Numbered from the stretch's first letter, positions 15,842 to 24,478 are shown. The stretch is DNA of 64,000 nt from Sphaerisporangium melleum (GCF_014646695.1 NZ_BMNT01000007.1:157771-221770), one strand, 5' to 3'. Notes: generated by a model not told the origin, from the sequence alone. Translations and numbers: made by a program.

Positions 15842-16408
15842 ATGGAGGTCGTGTCGGCCGAGGACCGCATCCTGCGCCTGGTAAGGGCCGCCGTCTTCGC
15901 GACGGTGTGCGTCGTCATCTCGTCGGCCGGACACACCTTCGCCGGCGGAGCGCCGATACGCCCGGACATGGTCGTCATGGGAACGCTCGGCGCGCTGGGC
16001 CTCGCCTACACGCTGAACGGGCGGGAACGCGGGCCCGAGGTCGTGCTGGCCGCGTCGATGGGCGCGCAGATCGCCCTGCACGAGCTGTTCGCCGCGACGT
16101 CCGTGCCGATGACCGTCGTGGCGGGCCCGCGGCACGGCCACCTGACCTTCGGCATGACGCTGCTCCACCTGACGCTCGCGGCGATCACCGGCTGGTGGCT
16201 GTACCGGGGCGAGAGCGCCGCATGGCTCATGCTTCGTCTCTGGCGCATGCCCTTCCCCGCGCTGTCGTGGCTCCTCCCCTGCGTCGCCACGGCCTTCCTT
16301 CCCCCGCCCTCGCCATTGGGGGCCGGGGAGCCATGGCTGTGCCCCGTGGCGGACATCCTCCCGGCCCTCCACCGCCGCGGCCCCCCGGTGCGGCCCACCG
16401 CCGGCTGA
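15842..16408 (+). CDS. Small membrane protein, RRGPP family (paralogue 3)
   Basis: 188 residues, about four helices. It repeats the plan of the genes at 2472 and 3274: LVRAAVFATVCVVISSAGH then FAGGAP, the LNGRERG turn, IALHELFA in helix 3, RHGHLTFGMTLLHL in helix 4, and RRGPP near the C-terminus. Conserved histidines again fall at the same places. It lies 54 nt after the PLP gene on the same strand, so it may belong to that operon. Members of one family on both sides of the biosynthetic locus argue that the whole 2.5-16.4 kb region works together. Confidence 0.85.
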   Translation: MEVVSAEDRILRLVRAAVFATVCVVISSAGHTFAGGAPIRPDMVVMGTLGALGLAYTLNGRERGPEVVLAASMGAQIALHELFAATSVPMTVVAGPRHGHLTFGMTLLHLTLAAITGWWLYRGESAAWLMLRLWRMPFPALSWLLPCVATAFLPPPSPLGAGEPWLCPVADILPALHRRGPPVRPTAG

Positions 16409-16611
16409 CGCTCCTTCTCGCGCCGGCCGGCCCACCGGTGTACCGGCGCCCGCGGCACCGCGCGGCGTCCGTCCGCCCTGCCCGGCGACGGTCCGGGACC
16501 TCGTGCGCACAGCTCCACGGGCACCGCTCCCGGCCGTGCCCGTCGTCGCCCGCGCCCAGGCCGTCGCCGGTGCGCCCGGCACGTCACCCGCGACCCCAAG
16601 GAACCAACACC

Positions 16612-17190
16612 ATGACCTCTGGCTCCCGCACCGACCGGAACACCGACGACCAGCGGTTGACGTCACTGGCATTGGCCGCGCGGAAGGGCCGGCCCGGAGA
16701 CGTCGAAGCCTTCACCCGTGCCGCCTACGCGGACGTGCAGCGGTTCCTCACCTACCTGACGGATCCGCAGTCCGCGGAGGACCTCACCCAGGAGACGTTC
16801 GTGCGCGTGCTGCGCAGCCTGCCGGGGTTCGCCGGACGATCGTCCGCGCGCACGTGGCTGCTGTCCATCGTGCGGCGCGTCGTCGTGGACCGGTTCCGCG
16901 CCGCGGCGGCACGACCGGTCATCGCCGACCTGGCCGACTGGCGCGTCGCCGCGGAACGCTGCCAGCCCCGGGGAATGCTGGGAGCCGAGGAGAGCGTGGC
17001 CCTGGCGGACCTGCTGGACAAGGTGCCGAGCGACCGGCGCACGGCGTTCGTCCTCACCCAGGTGGTCGGCCTTCCCTACGCCGAGGCCGCCGAGGTGATG
17101 GGCTGCCCGGTGGGCACCATCCGCTCCCGGGTGGCCCGGGCCCGTGACCAGCTCATATCGTCCTTACTGGAGGCCGACCGGGCCGCCTAG
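16612..17190 (+). CDS. sigC: ECF sigma factor, SigC-like
   Basis: 192 residues from ATG with AAGGA upstream. Region 2: DVQRFLTYLTDPQSAEDLTQETF and following (about residues 42-65). Region 4: VVGLPYAEAAEVMGC then PVGTIRSRVARAR (about 145-180). Several stretches (AEDLTQETF, RSSARTWLL, CPVGTIRSRVARARD) closely match what I remember of Mycobacterium SigC, which is tied to copper acquisition in mycobacteria and corynebacteria. As with SigC there, no anti-sigma gene follows. It is the natural candidate to read the four GGGAAC-N17-CGACT promoters at 5.5-10.8 kb, but no such site is visible before its own gene. The symbol is given by similarity. Confidence 0.82.
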   Translation: MTSGSRTDRNTDDQRLTSLALAARKGRPGDVEAFTRAAYADVQRFLTYLTDPQSAEDLTQETFVRVLRSLPGFAGRSSARTWLLSIVRRVVVDRFRAAAARPVIADLADWRVAAERCQPRGMLGAEESVALADLLDKVPSDRRTAFVLTQVVGLPYAEAAEVMGCPVGTIRSRVARARDQLISSLLEADRAA

Positions 17191-17224
17191 GTGCCGGCCA
17201 TGGCCGCGTACCGGGGAAAGGCCG

Positions 17225-17259
17225 GGGCCCCGCGCCGCGGGTCGGCGGCGGCGGGGCCC
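17225..17259. terminator. Terminator between sigma factor and glycosidase genes
   Basis: GGGCCCCGC (17225-17233) pairs perfectly with GCGGGGCCC (17251-17259). It lies between two convergent genes. Confidence 0.65.
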
Positions 17260-17277
17260 GGGCTCACCTGCGCCGGG

Positions 17278-19098
17278 TCAGGTCGCGGTGCAGGTGATGG
17301 GAGACGGGACGCCGCCGGTCCCGTTGGCGGTGAAGCCGAACGTGGTGGACGCGCCCGCGCCAAGCGCGCCGTTGTAGCTCGCGTTCTTCACGGTGACCGC
17401 GGCCCCGGACTGGCTCAGCGTGCCGCTCCAGAGCTGGCTGATCGTCTGGCCGCCCGTGTAGGTCCAGCCCACCGTCCAGCCGTTGATCGCCCGGCCCGCG
17501 GTGACGGTGACCTCGCCCTGGAAGCCGCCCGGCCAGGAGTTGGTCACCCGGTAGGCCGCGCTGCACCCCTGCCCAGGGGACGGGGACGGGGACGGGGACG
17601 GCGACGGGCTCGAGCTCGGTGAGGGGGTGGGCGACGGGCTCGGGGACGGGCTGGGCGAGGGGTTGGAGCCGCCCGAGCCGGCCTTCAGCACGGTGATGGA
17701 GTACGGCGGGAGGGTGATCGACGTCGCCGAGGACCCCGTGGTGGTGCTGATCGAGGTCGCACCCTTCTGCCACTGCACGACGGTCGGGCTGCCGGACGGC
17801 GAGAACCCGGAGTAGGACAGCGAGACCGTGGTGGAGTTGTTCAGGTCCTTGTTGACCAGCACGACGTTCAGGCCGGTGGCGGTCTTCACCGCGTGCGCGG
17901 ACAGCAGCGAGTTGGACGAGGACGCCTGCACGAGGGTGTCGCCCGGCGATCCGGCCTTCCCGACCATGGCCAGGCCGTAGTACGTCGGGAACGGGGTGTT
18001 GGCCGCCGGCTCCCCGGAGGCGCCGGAGGACAGGATGCCCTCGTCGTGGTAGTCGGTGGTCCCGTCGTCGTTGCGGCCGGGGCTCTGGCTGGTGCCGTTG
18101 TGCAGGTTCCACCAGTCCAGGTTGATCGCGCCGTTCTCGAACCAGGTCAGCGAGCTGTCGGCGGCGAACAGCGCGGCGGTGGCGCTGTTGAGCTGGTAGC
18201 TCGGGTTCATCTCGGTGACCGCGATGCCGATGGAGGAGGCACTGCTCCCGGCGTACCTGCTGATCAGGGAGCGGACCGTGCTGGTGATCGTCGAGATCTG
18301 CGACACCTTGTTCAGGCTGTCGGCCGCCGACGAGGCGCCCGGATACCAGTGGACGATCGCGAAGTCGGCCTTGTCCTTGACGATGGACATGACGGTGTTG
18401 TTCCAGTCGGCGCTGTCCCCCGAGCCGACGATGCCGTCGGGCCAGCCGCCGGGCGTGGTGAGCACGACGCCGATCTTGATCGAGGAGTCCACGGCCTTCA
18501 TCGCCGAGATGTACTGCAGGACGTTGTTCGCGTACGCCCGGGGGCTCTTGTCCGCGTGGTTGTCCTGCTCCCAGCCCGACCCGTAGTGGCCGTTGCCGTA
18601 GACCTCGTTGCCGATCTCCCAGTACTTGACGCCGTATCCCTTGGTGACGTTGGCGTACCGCACCCAGTCGGCCGCCTCCTGGGCGGTGCCGGTGCCGTAG
18701 TTCGCGATGACCACCGCCTGCGCGCCGGCCGACCGGACCGTGTTCATGTAGGTGTCGAACTCGGTGCCGGGGGCGACGTACCCGCCTTCGGTGGTGTGGG
18801 TCTTCCAGTGGTAGATGTCGCCGTAGGACCCGCCGGGGTAGCGCACCGCCGTGAAGCCGGCGTTGCGCAGCAGGCCCGATATGGACGAGTGGTTCATGTT
18901 CCCGTCGTAGACGGCGACGTTGACGCCGTGCCCGGCGGCGGGGATCGTACCCCGGCTGTTGTTAGCGCTAACAGTCACGCTCGCGGAGGTGGCGGCCGAC
19001 GCGGGGTCGACCGTGACCCCGGTCATCAACGCCGCGGCCAGCGCCGTGGCGGCGAGCAACGCCACGCCGGCACGGCGGCGGGGAAGCGGGCCAGGCAT
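17278..19098 (-). CDS. Secreted clan GH-A glycoside hydrolase with CBM2
   Basis: 606 residues; ATG at 19098 has AAGGAG 6 nt upstream and opens an RRR signal peptide (cleavage near SAA, residue 36). The catalytic part (about 40-480) carries RYPGGSYGDIYHWK, the clan acid/base motif EIGNEVYG and a probable nucleophile in AVTEMNPSY. It looks like the arabinofuranosidase/GH39-GH51-like group; the exact family is unsure. A Pro-Ser linker (PSPSPS, about 490-520) leads to a C-terminal CBM2 with terminal cysteines (GCSAAY to ITCTAT) and three tryptophans for cellulose/xylan binding. A perfect LacI-type operator lies inside the coding start (18960-18973). It acts outside the cell on plant polysaccharide. 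Confidence 0.85.
   Translation of the reverse strand: MPGPLPRRRAGVALLAATALAAALMTGVTVDPASAATSASVTVSANNSRGTIPAAGHGVNVAVYDGNMNHSSISGLLRNAGFTAVRYPGGSYGDIYHWKTHTTEGGYVAPGTEFDTYMNTVRSAGAQAVVIANYGTGTAQEAADWVRYANVTKGYGVKYWEIGNEVYGNGHYGSGWEQDNHADKSPRAYANNVLQYISAMKAVDSSIKIGVVLTTPGGWPDGIVGSGDSADWNNTVMSIVKDKADFAIVHWYPGASSAADSLNKVSQISTITSTVRSLISRYAGSSASSIGIAVTEMNPSYQLNSATAALFAADSSLTWFENGAINLDWWNLHNGTSQSPGRNDDGTTDYHDEGILSSGASGEPAANTPFPTYYGLAMVGKAGSPGDTLVQASSSNSLLSAHAVKTATGLNVVLVNKDLNNSTTVSLSYSGFSPSGSPTVVQWQKGATSISTTTGSSATSITLPPYSITVLKAGSGGSNPSPSPSPSPSPTPSPSSSPSPSPSPSPSPGQGCSAAYRVTNSWPGGFQGEVTVTAGRAINGWTVGWTYTGGQTISQLWSGTLSQSGAAVTVKNASYNGALGAGASTTFGFTANGTGGVPSPITCTAT
18960..18973. promoter_or_regulatory. 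Intragenic LacI-type operator (xyl-box-like palindrome)
   Basis: TGTTAGCGCTAACA is a perfect 14-nt palindrome about 126 nt inside the glycosidase gene. It differs by one base from the xylan-regulon box TGGTAGCGCTAACA that I recall from Xanthomonas XylR, and fits LacI-family operators with a central CG. Binding there could block elongation or act with a site upstream; no second copy was found in the 513-nt region before the gene. Confidence 0.6.
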
Positions 19099-19523
19099 GT
19101 GAACTCCTTGGAGGGCGGGTGCGCGAAAGAACGCACTGAGTCCCGCGGAGCGTGCGTTCCCCTGCGGCCTCCGGTCAAGCGAGCGATCGGCGGTGACCGG
19201 GTGACCTGCGCTGACGCCGAGCGGCCCGTGCAACTTTCAGTTCAGGAGTCCATGCGATCCCGCGCCGTTCGGGCCGTGCGGAACACCCGCGTCCTACCTC
19301 CGCGGCGAACCGCGCCGGCCGCCGCGAAGCATGCTCGGCCACCACCACACCCGTCTCCCGCACCTGCCCTCCGCCCGATTCGCGGGCGTCCGTTCTCTCC
19401 CTGCTCGCGCGCAGGATCGCTGCACCGCCTCCTTGGCCGCTTGTCCGAAACGTCGGGTCGACCAGATCCTACGTTCATCGGATGTCTAAAGCTAGATAGT
19501 TGTCGATTGCCCTGTTTTGGTGG
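19099..19523. other. Divergent intergenic region, glycosidase/fucosidase
   Basis: Upstream of the minus-strand glycosidase and the plus-strand fucosidase. GC-rich to about 19450, then falling in GC. It contains no credible ORF. The fucosidase promoter is listed separately; I could not assign the glycosidase promoter. Confidence 0.4.
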
Positions 19524-19552
19524 TTGACGAGCCAATTTTGGCTACCTAACAT
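19524..19552 (+). promoter_or_regulatory. Sigma-70 type promoter with overlapping operator, fucosidase gene
   Basis: TTGACG (19524-19529), 17-nt spacer, TAACAT (19547-19552). The spacer holds the inverted repeat GCCAA-TT-TTGGC (19531-19542), well placed for a repressor. The start codon is at 19612, so the leader is about 50 nt. Confidence 0.65.
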
Positions 19553-19611
19553 CGGGTGAATCTTGGATGTTGGATCGGCATCCTGCTTTCCGGACCTCCC
19601 GAGGAGAGGGT

Positions 19612-21897
19612 ATGGGGCTTGCCAGAATCAGGTCACTGCCAGGACTGTCCGCCATCGGAATCGCGACCATCGTCACCGCCGCACTCACACCGCCCGTCCC
19701 GGCGGCGGCCGACGAGCCGGCCCCCAGCGCGGTGACGCGCTACGAGGCCACCTGGGACTCGGTGAACCAGCACCCGGCGGCGCCGGAGTGGTTCAAGGAC
19801 GCGAAGTTCGGGATCTACTTCCACTGGGGGGCGTTCAGCACCCCGGCCTTCGGCAGCGAGTGGTACGGCCGCGACATGTACCGCTCCGGGAGCCGCGAGA
19901 ACCAGCACCACATCGCGACCTACGGGAATCCGGCGGAATGGGGTTACGACAGGTTCATCAACGGGGGCACCGACAAGAACGGCAACCACGTCCAGTTCGC
20001 CCCGAAGTTGACGTCCGAGGGCGGCAAGTTCGACCCTGACGAGTGGGCGAAGCTGTTCCGCGACGCCGGAGCGAAGTTCTCCGGCCCGGTCGCCGAGCAC
20101 CACGACGGGTTCTCGATGTGGGACAGCAAGGTCAACGAGTGGAACTCCGTCGCCAAGGGTCCCAAGCTGGACCTGTTGCAGCTGTTCTCCACGGCGATCC
20201 GCAAGCAGGACATGAAGCTGCTGGTGTCGATGCACCACGCCTTCAACTACAACGGCTTCTACTACCCCGCGCCGAAGCAGACCGACCCGAGCCTGCAGAA
20301 GCTCTACGGCCAGCTCCCGCGCGAGCAGGAGGACCAGCTCTGGTTCGACAAGCTCAAGGAGGTGGTGGACGAGGCCAAGCCGGACATCATCTGGCAGGAC
20401 TTCTCACTGAACAGCCCGGGCTGGTGCCACGAGGCGACCTCGCCCTGCATGGTGGACGAACAGCAGCGGCTGAAATTCCTCGCGTACTACTACAACCAGG
20501 CCGAGAAGTGGAACAAGGAGGTCGTCACCACCTTCAAGCACTTCGACTCCGGGTTCAACACCAACGGTCAGGTGGCCGACTGGGAGCGGGGCGGCCCGGC
20601 GGACATCACCACCCCCTACTGGCTCACCGACGACGCGATCAGCAGCAGCAGCTGGAGCTACACCGACGGCATCGGCTACTACTCCTCCCCGCAGATGCTG
20701 CACGCCCTGATCGACCGGGTCAGCAAGAACGGCAACATGCTGCTGAACATCTCGCCCACCGCCGAGGGTGAGATCCCCGACAAGCAGCGAGCCGTCCTGC
20801 TCGACATCGGCGCCTACCTGAAGCGGAACGGCGAGTCGATCTACTCCACCCGCGCCTGGGACGTCTACGGCGAGGGGCCGACGAAGATGGGCGGCGGGAT
20901 CTTCAGCACGCCCCGGGTCGGCACCGCCAAGGACATCCGATTCACCAGGAACAAGAAGGACAACGTCCTGTACGCCACCGTCCTGGGCTGGCCCGGTGAC
21001 GGCGCCACCCTGGACATCGCCACCCTGGGCGGCGACCGGATGAATCTGGACAAGCTCAGCAAGGTGCAGCTGCTGGGCGCGTCGCAGGGGTCGTACATCG
21101 ACGTGGACCATCAGCAGTCCGCGGAGGCCCTGCACGTCACCCTCCCGGCGCAGAAGCCGGTCGAGTCGGCGGCCTACGTTCTGAAGCTCACCTTCCGCGG
21201 CACGATTCCGGCCCCGGAGCCGAGCGACGGCGCGTCGGTCTACGAGCGGGCGGGCTACGTCGGCCACAGCGCCGTGCTGAAGCCCGGCGACTACACCACC
21301 GCCGACCTGAAGGAGCTCGGCGTCAAGGCGAAGAAGATCTCATCGCTGCGGGTCGCCGACGGATACCAGGTCACCGCCTACCCGCAGGACGATTTCCAGG
21401 GCACCCCGACCACCTACACGGCTGACGTACCGACCGTGCAGGGGCACCTGAAGGCGGGATCGCTGAAGGTGGGCCGCGACTTCAGCCGGCCGTTCGTGGT
21501 CCAGAACGTGACCAACGGTTTCGCCGTCGACACCGGCGCGACGCCCACCGCCGGCTCCTCGCCGCAGCTTCGGAAGGTGGACGGCGGCGCGACGCAGACA
21601 TGGCGGATCGTCGAGACCGAGGACGGCTTCGTCCGGCTGGAGAACCCGGCCACCGGGCTGGTCATCGACGGCGCCGGCGGACAGTCCGGATCGTTCGTGA
21701 AGCAGTCGGCCTGGACCGGCAGCCCGCAGCAGCAGTTCCAGCTGTCCGCGGTGGGCGACGGCGTCTACAACATCGTCAACCGCGCGAGCGGCCTCGCGCT
21801 CGACAGCGGCGGCAACGTGCCGGAGGGATCGTCGCTCAAGCAGTGGAGGACGGACACCAGCCCCAACCTGCAGTGGCGGCTGAACCGGATCGGCTGA
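19612..21897 (+). CDS. Secreted GH29 alpha-L-fucosidase with crystallin-like and ricin-type domains
   Basis: 761 residues. ATG at 19612 follows GAGGAGAGGG and opens a signal peptide (cleavage near PAAA-DEP, residue 33). The GH29 barrel (about 45-430) has FGIYFHWGAFS, AEHHDGFSMW (163-170) and IIWQDFSLN, whose Asp263 is the probable nucleophile. Residues about 545-640 look like a beta/gamma-crystallin-type module (VYERAGYVGHSAVL, AYPQDDFQG). The C-terminal 125 residues form a ricin-B-like lectin (repeats ending QTWRI, QQFQL, LQWRL). It removes fucose from glycans outside the cell. Its promoter carries a likely operator. Confidence 0.93.
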   Translation: MGLARIRSLPGLSAIGIATIVTAALTPPVPAAADEPAPSAVTRYEATWDSVNQHPAAPEWFKDAKFGIYFHWGAFSTPAFGSEWYGRDMYRSGSRENQHHIATYGNPAEWGYDRFINGGTDKNGNHVQFAPKLTSEGGKFDPDEWAKLFRDAGAKFSGPVAEHHDGFSMWDSKVNEWNSVAKGPKLDLLQLFSTAIRKQDMKLLVSMHHAFNYNGFYYPAPKQTDPSLQKLYGQLPREQEDQLWFDKLKEVVDEAKPDIIWQDFSLNSPGWCHEATSPCMVDEQQRLKFLAYYYNQAEKWNKEVVTTFKHFDSGFNTNGQVADWERGGPADITTPYWLTDDAISSSSWSYTDGIGYYSSPQMLHALIDRVSKNGNMLLNISPTAEGEIPDKQRAVLLDIGAYLKRNGESIYSTRAWDVYGEGPTKMGGGIFSTPRVGTAKDIRFTRNKKDNVLYATVLGWPGDGATLDIATLGGDRMNLDKLSKVQLLGASQGSYIDVDHQQSAEALHVTLPAQKPVESAAYVLKLTFRGTIPAPEPSDGASVYERAGYVGHSAVLKPGDYTTADLKELGVKAKKISSLRVADGYQVTAYPQDDFQGTPTTYTADVPTVQGHLKAGSLKVGRDFSRPFVVQNVTNGFAVDTGATPTAGSSPQLRKVDGGATQTWRIVETEDGFVRLENPATGLVIDGAGGQSGSFVKQSAWTGSPQQQFQLSAVGDGVYNIVNRASGLALDSGGNVPEGSSLKQWRTDTSPNLQWRLNRIG

Positions 21898-21919
21898 GCG
21901 GCACCGCGCCATGACGCAT

Positions 21920-21947
21920 GGCCGACCGCGTCCTCTCGCGGTCGGCC
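21920..21947. terminator. Terminator between convergent genes
   Basis: GGCCGACCGCG (21920-21930) pairs perfectly with CGCGGTCGGCC (21937-21947), 6-nt loop. Confidence 0.75.
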
Positions 21948-21990
21948 ACTGCTCGTCGACGCATCCGAAACCCTCCAGAACGCCGGCGCG

Positions 21991-23085
21991 TCAGGACCGC
22001 AGGAGGTCGCGGTGGCGCCAGGCGAGCGCGAGGACGGCCGCGCCGGCGGCCTGCATCGGCTCCCTGGAGGTCAGGCGCTCCACGACGTCCCGCTCGAACG
22101 GGAAACCTCGCGCGCCGTGCGCCACCACCCGTCCCTCGGGGTTGACCTCGACCAGGCCCGCGAAGATGTCGTCGTACACCGGCGCGTCCAGCACGGTGAC
22201 CGCGAGCAGATCGGTGGCGAAGGTCAGCGGGTCCACCCCCATGCCCAGCACGTACGAGCGCACCAGGCCCCGATCTCTCGCCTCGGTCAGCGACCGGTAG
22301 AACGGCCATTCCTCGTAGTCGAACGCCTCGCCGTAGTCCTCCGCGGTCCCCAGGAACTCCTCGCTGTACTCCCGGACGGCGCACCGCCACAGGTCGAGAT
22401 CGCGTTCTCGCGCCCGCGCACCTTCGTCGGCCGGCTGGAACACCCCGACCGGCATGACCTGGTAGAGGCCGCCGCCGTGCGCGACCCGGGCGGGGTCACG
22501 CCAGTGCAGGACGAACGTCAGCTCGCCCCGCCATGCGTCGCGGCGCAGGGTCAGCATGCTGATGGCCGGCAGCACCGGACGGCGCGACAACAGCGTCGGA
22601 TCGCCGACCGACGCCCGCAGGGGCAGCTCCGCCAGGCCCGGCCGCAGACCACGCCGCACCTGCTCGGCCAGCTCGTGCGCGACGGCCTCGCCCACGTTCA
22701 CCCCGTCGAAGTAGGCGGCCGGGCCGTACCGCATCCGCCGTTCGCCGAGAGCGACGTCGAGCAGCCGGTAACTGGACCGGTTCTCGAACAGCCGCGGCGG
22801 ATCGATGGCGGCCATGGCCGCCGCGTAGGAGGAGTGACCCGCGCAGATGGGCCACGCCTTGGCCTCCGTGCCGGTGACGGCCGGGGGCCGGGCGTCCGGG
22901 GACCAGGCCGGACGCAGGGCCGTCAGCTCGATCGGTTCGGCGGGCGACCAGTCGGCACGGCCCAGCAACGGGGTGCCGGCGACCCGGTCGACCCCGGGGT
23001 AGAGCTCCGCCGCGACGGCCGCGAGGTCGTGGCGGTGCTCGTTCAGGTAGCGCCGCACGGAGCGCCACCGCTCGGTAGGGGGCAC
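21991..23085 (-). CDS. Unknown protein with Nudix-box-like segment
   Basis: 364 residues if started at GTG 23085, which follows GGAGG; ATG at 23103 is in frame but lacks a site. The N-terminal 30 residues are helical and basic. The middle has no motif I can name. VMPVGVFQPADE then CAVREYSEEFLG (about residues 235-265) resembles a Nudix box (REx2EE) inside a beta-sheet setting, so a Nudix-like fold is possible. The spacing of the box is not perfect and catalysis is uncertain. No operon partner. Confidence 0.7.
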   Translation of the reverse strand: MPPTERWRSVRRYLNEHRHDLAAVAAELYPGVDRVAGTPLLGRADWSPAEPIELTALRPAWSPDARPPAVTGTEAKAWPICAGHSSYAAAMAAIDPPRLFENRSSYRLLDVALGERRMRYGPAAYFDGVNVGEAVAHELAEQVRRGLRPGLAELPLRASVGDPTLLSRRPVLPAISMLTLRRDAWRGELTFVLHWRDPARVAHGGGLYQVMPVGVFQPADEGARARERDLDLWRCAVREYSEEFLGTAEDYGEAFDYEEWPFYRSLTEARDRGLVRSYVLGMGVDPLTFATDLLAVTVLDAPVYDDIFAGLVEVNPEGRVVAHGARGFPFERDVVERLTSREPMQAAGAAVLALAWRHRDLLRS

Positions 23086-23117
23086 GCCACTCCTCCGCCT
23101 CATGTTCCGCGGCCAGC

Positions 23118-23395
23118 CTACGACGCCGCCTGAACGACCGCGTCAGGCGACGGGGTGGGGGTCAGGACGCGGGCGAGCCAGTCGGTGCGGGTTCGCCGGG
23201 CCGTTGCCGAGATGTGCGCCTGCGGGTACAGCGCGTCGAACCCGTGGAAGCCGCCCGCCCAGACGTGCAGTTCGGCCTGGCCACCGGCCGCCCAGATGCG
23301 GGTGGCGTACTCGGCGTCCTCGTCCCGGAAGACCTCGGCGGAGCCGGTGTCGACGTAGGTGGTCGGCAGGCCCGACAGGTCGCCGGCCAGCGCCT
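23118..23395 (-). pseudogene. C-terminal remnant of an alpha/beta-hydrolase (HSL-type esterase)
   Basis: The minus strand reads a typical esterase C-terminus of about 90 codons to a TAG at 23120-23118. It has GLPTTYVDTGSAEVF, the catalytic-acid segment DEDAEYATRIW and the catalytic histidine in GGFHGFDALYP. Upstream of about 23395 the frame runs into unrelated proline/serine codons and has no start or nucleophile elbow. The first 200 or so residues of the enzyme are missing. Confidence 0.8.
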
Positions 23396-23474
23396 TTCGG
23401 AGGATGGTGCGAGGGGGCGGGGAACGAACCGGGGTTGCTCGGAAGGGGGCTCGCCGCGGATTCAGACGGCCCGC

Positions 23475-23535
23475 GGACTCGGAAGGCCGTGGACTCGGAA
23501 GGCCGTGGACTCGGAAGGCCGTGGACTCGTAGGCC
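23475..23535. repeat. Tandem 16-bp repeat
   Basis: GGACTCGGAAGGCCGT occurs three times head to tail (23475-23490, 23491-23506, 23507-23522), then a degraded fourth copy. It fills the gap between two truncated genes and marks recent slippage or recombination. Confidence 0.9.
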
Positions 23536-23541
23536 TCGGGC

Positions 23542-23922
23542 TTAGAAGGCGGCCTTGCCGCGGACCGGTACGTAGTCGGTGTACTCGGACTCCTTGGCGA
23601 GCAGTCCGCCGATCCGCGCCACGATGGCCTGGGCTGCCTCGCCGGCGAAGATCCGGTGGTGGTCCTCCTCGCTGATCCAGCCCTCGGTGACGTGTACGAC
23701 GTCGGGGTCGGACGCGGAACGGGAGACGAGGTAGACGACGCAGTGTTCGCTCGCCCCGGGGCTGCCCTCGTCCAGTCCGGTCAGCAGCAGCTCGACGAGC
23801 CGGTCGCCCATTCCGGGCCTGGCGGTCAGGGTGGCGTTGAAGCTGCGCCTGCTCGACGAGCCCCGTGACCGCGCCGTGCTGGCCCCGCTGGTCAAACGCG
23901 AGATCCTGTGGCGTCTGATCAC
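23542..23922 (-). pseudogene. Antibiotic-biosynthesis-monooxygenase (ABM) domain gene, 5' end lost
   Basis: ABM-type homology covers SFNATLTARPGMGDRL to YVPVRGKAAF, about 100 residues, from 23844 down to 23542; these are small dimeric heme-less monooxygenases or related folds. The natural start should lie only a few codons before SFNATL, but the frame instead continues into antisense of an AraC gene to an ATG at 23922, adding 26 basic, non-family residues. Homology of this gene and of the AraC gene on the other strand abut at 23844-23847, as if one deletion removed both 5' ends. It may still be translated from a cryptic start. Confidence 0.7.
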
Positions 23923-24322
23923 CGGCGAACAGGGGGCGACGGTGCGCCAGCTCGGCCTGGCCGACAGCGGCCTCAGCCACGTCTCGCGGGCCGTGCGCTG
24001 GATCCGCGAGCACTACGCCGAGCCGTTCCGGGTCGAGGACGTGGCACGCCTGTGCGGCATGAGCGCCTCCGCCTTCTACCGCAACTTCCAGGCGGTGACC
24101 GCGATGAGCCCCATCCAGTTCCAGAAGCAGATCAGGCTGCAGGAGGCCCGGCTGCTGCTCGCCACCCGGCCCGGCGACGTCACCGGCGTCGGCCGGCGCG
24201 TCGGCTACGACAACCCGTCGCAGTTCAGCCGGGAGTACCGCCGCCTGTTCGGCGCGCCACCGAGCCGGGACGCCACCCGCCTGCGGGACGCCGTACGCAC
24301 CCCCGTGAGCGTCCTGCCCTGA
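23831..24322 (+). pseudogene. AraC-family regulator lacking its N-terminal sensor domain
   Basis: 163 codons from GTG. The first recognisable residues (LRLLDEPRDRAVLAPLVKREI, within residues 4-25) are the end of an AraC_N-type sensor domain. About the first 130-150 residues are missing. The two helix-turn-helices are intact: FRVEDVARLCGMSASAFYRNF and VGRRVGYDNPSQFSREYRRLF. The GTG has only a weak AGG upstream. It may produce a free DNA-binding domain or be dead. It precedes an SDR gene that is also broken, the usual partner of such regulators. Confidence 0.75.
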
Positions 24323-24478
24323 GCCGAGCCGGGCGGAGGTGGAGGATCGTGCAAGAGGAAGCGAGGATGGTTCTACTATCCACGCAGGTCAAGGCGATGG
24401 AATGGGATCACCGATTCTTCCGCGGAGCAGGAAAGTGCCTGCCGGCCGCGGATCCCACCACGTCGCGAAGGACGCACC

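Noticed and set aside
17565..17660. GGGGACGGGGACGG-type repeats, possible CRISPR or satellite
   Set aside because: They encode the Pro-Ser linker between the catalytic and CBM2 domains of the glycosidase; no spacer structure.
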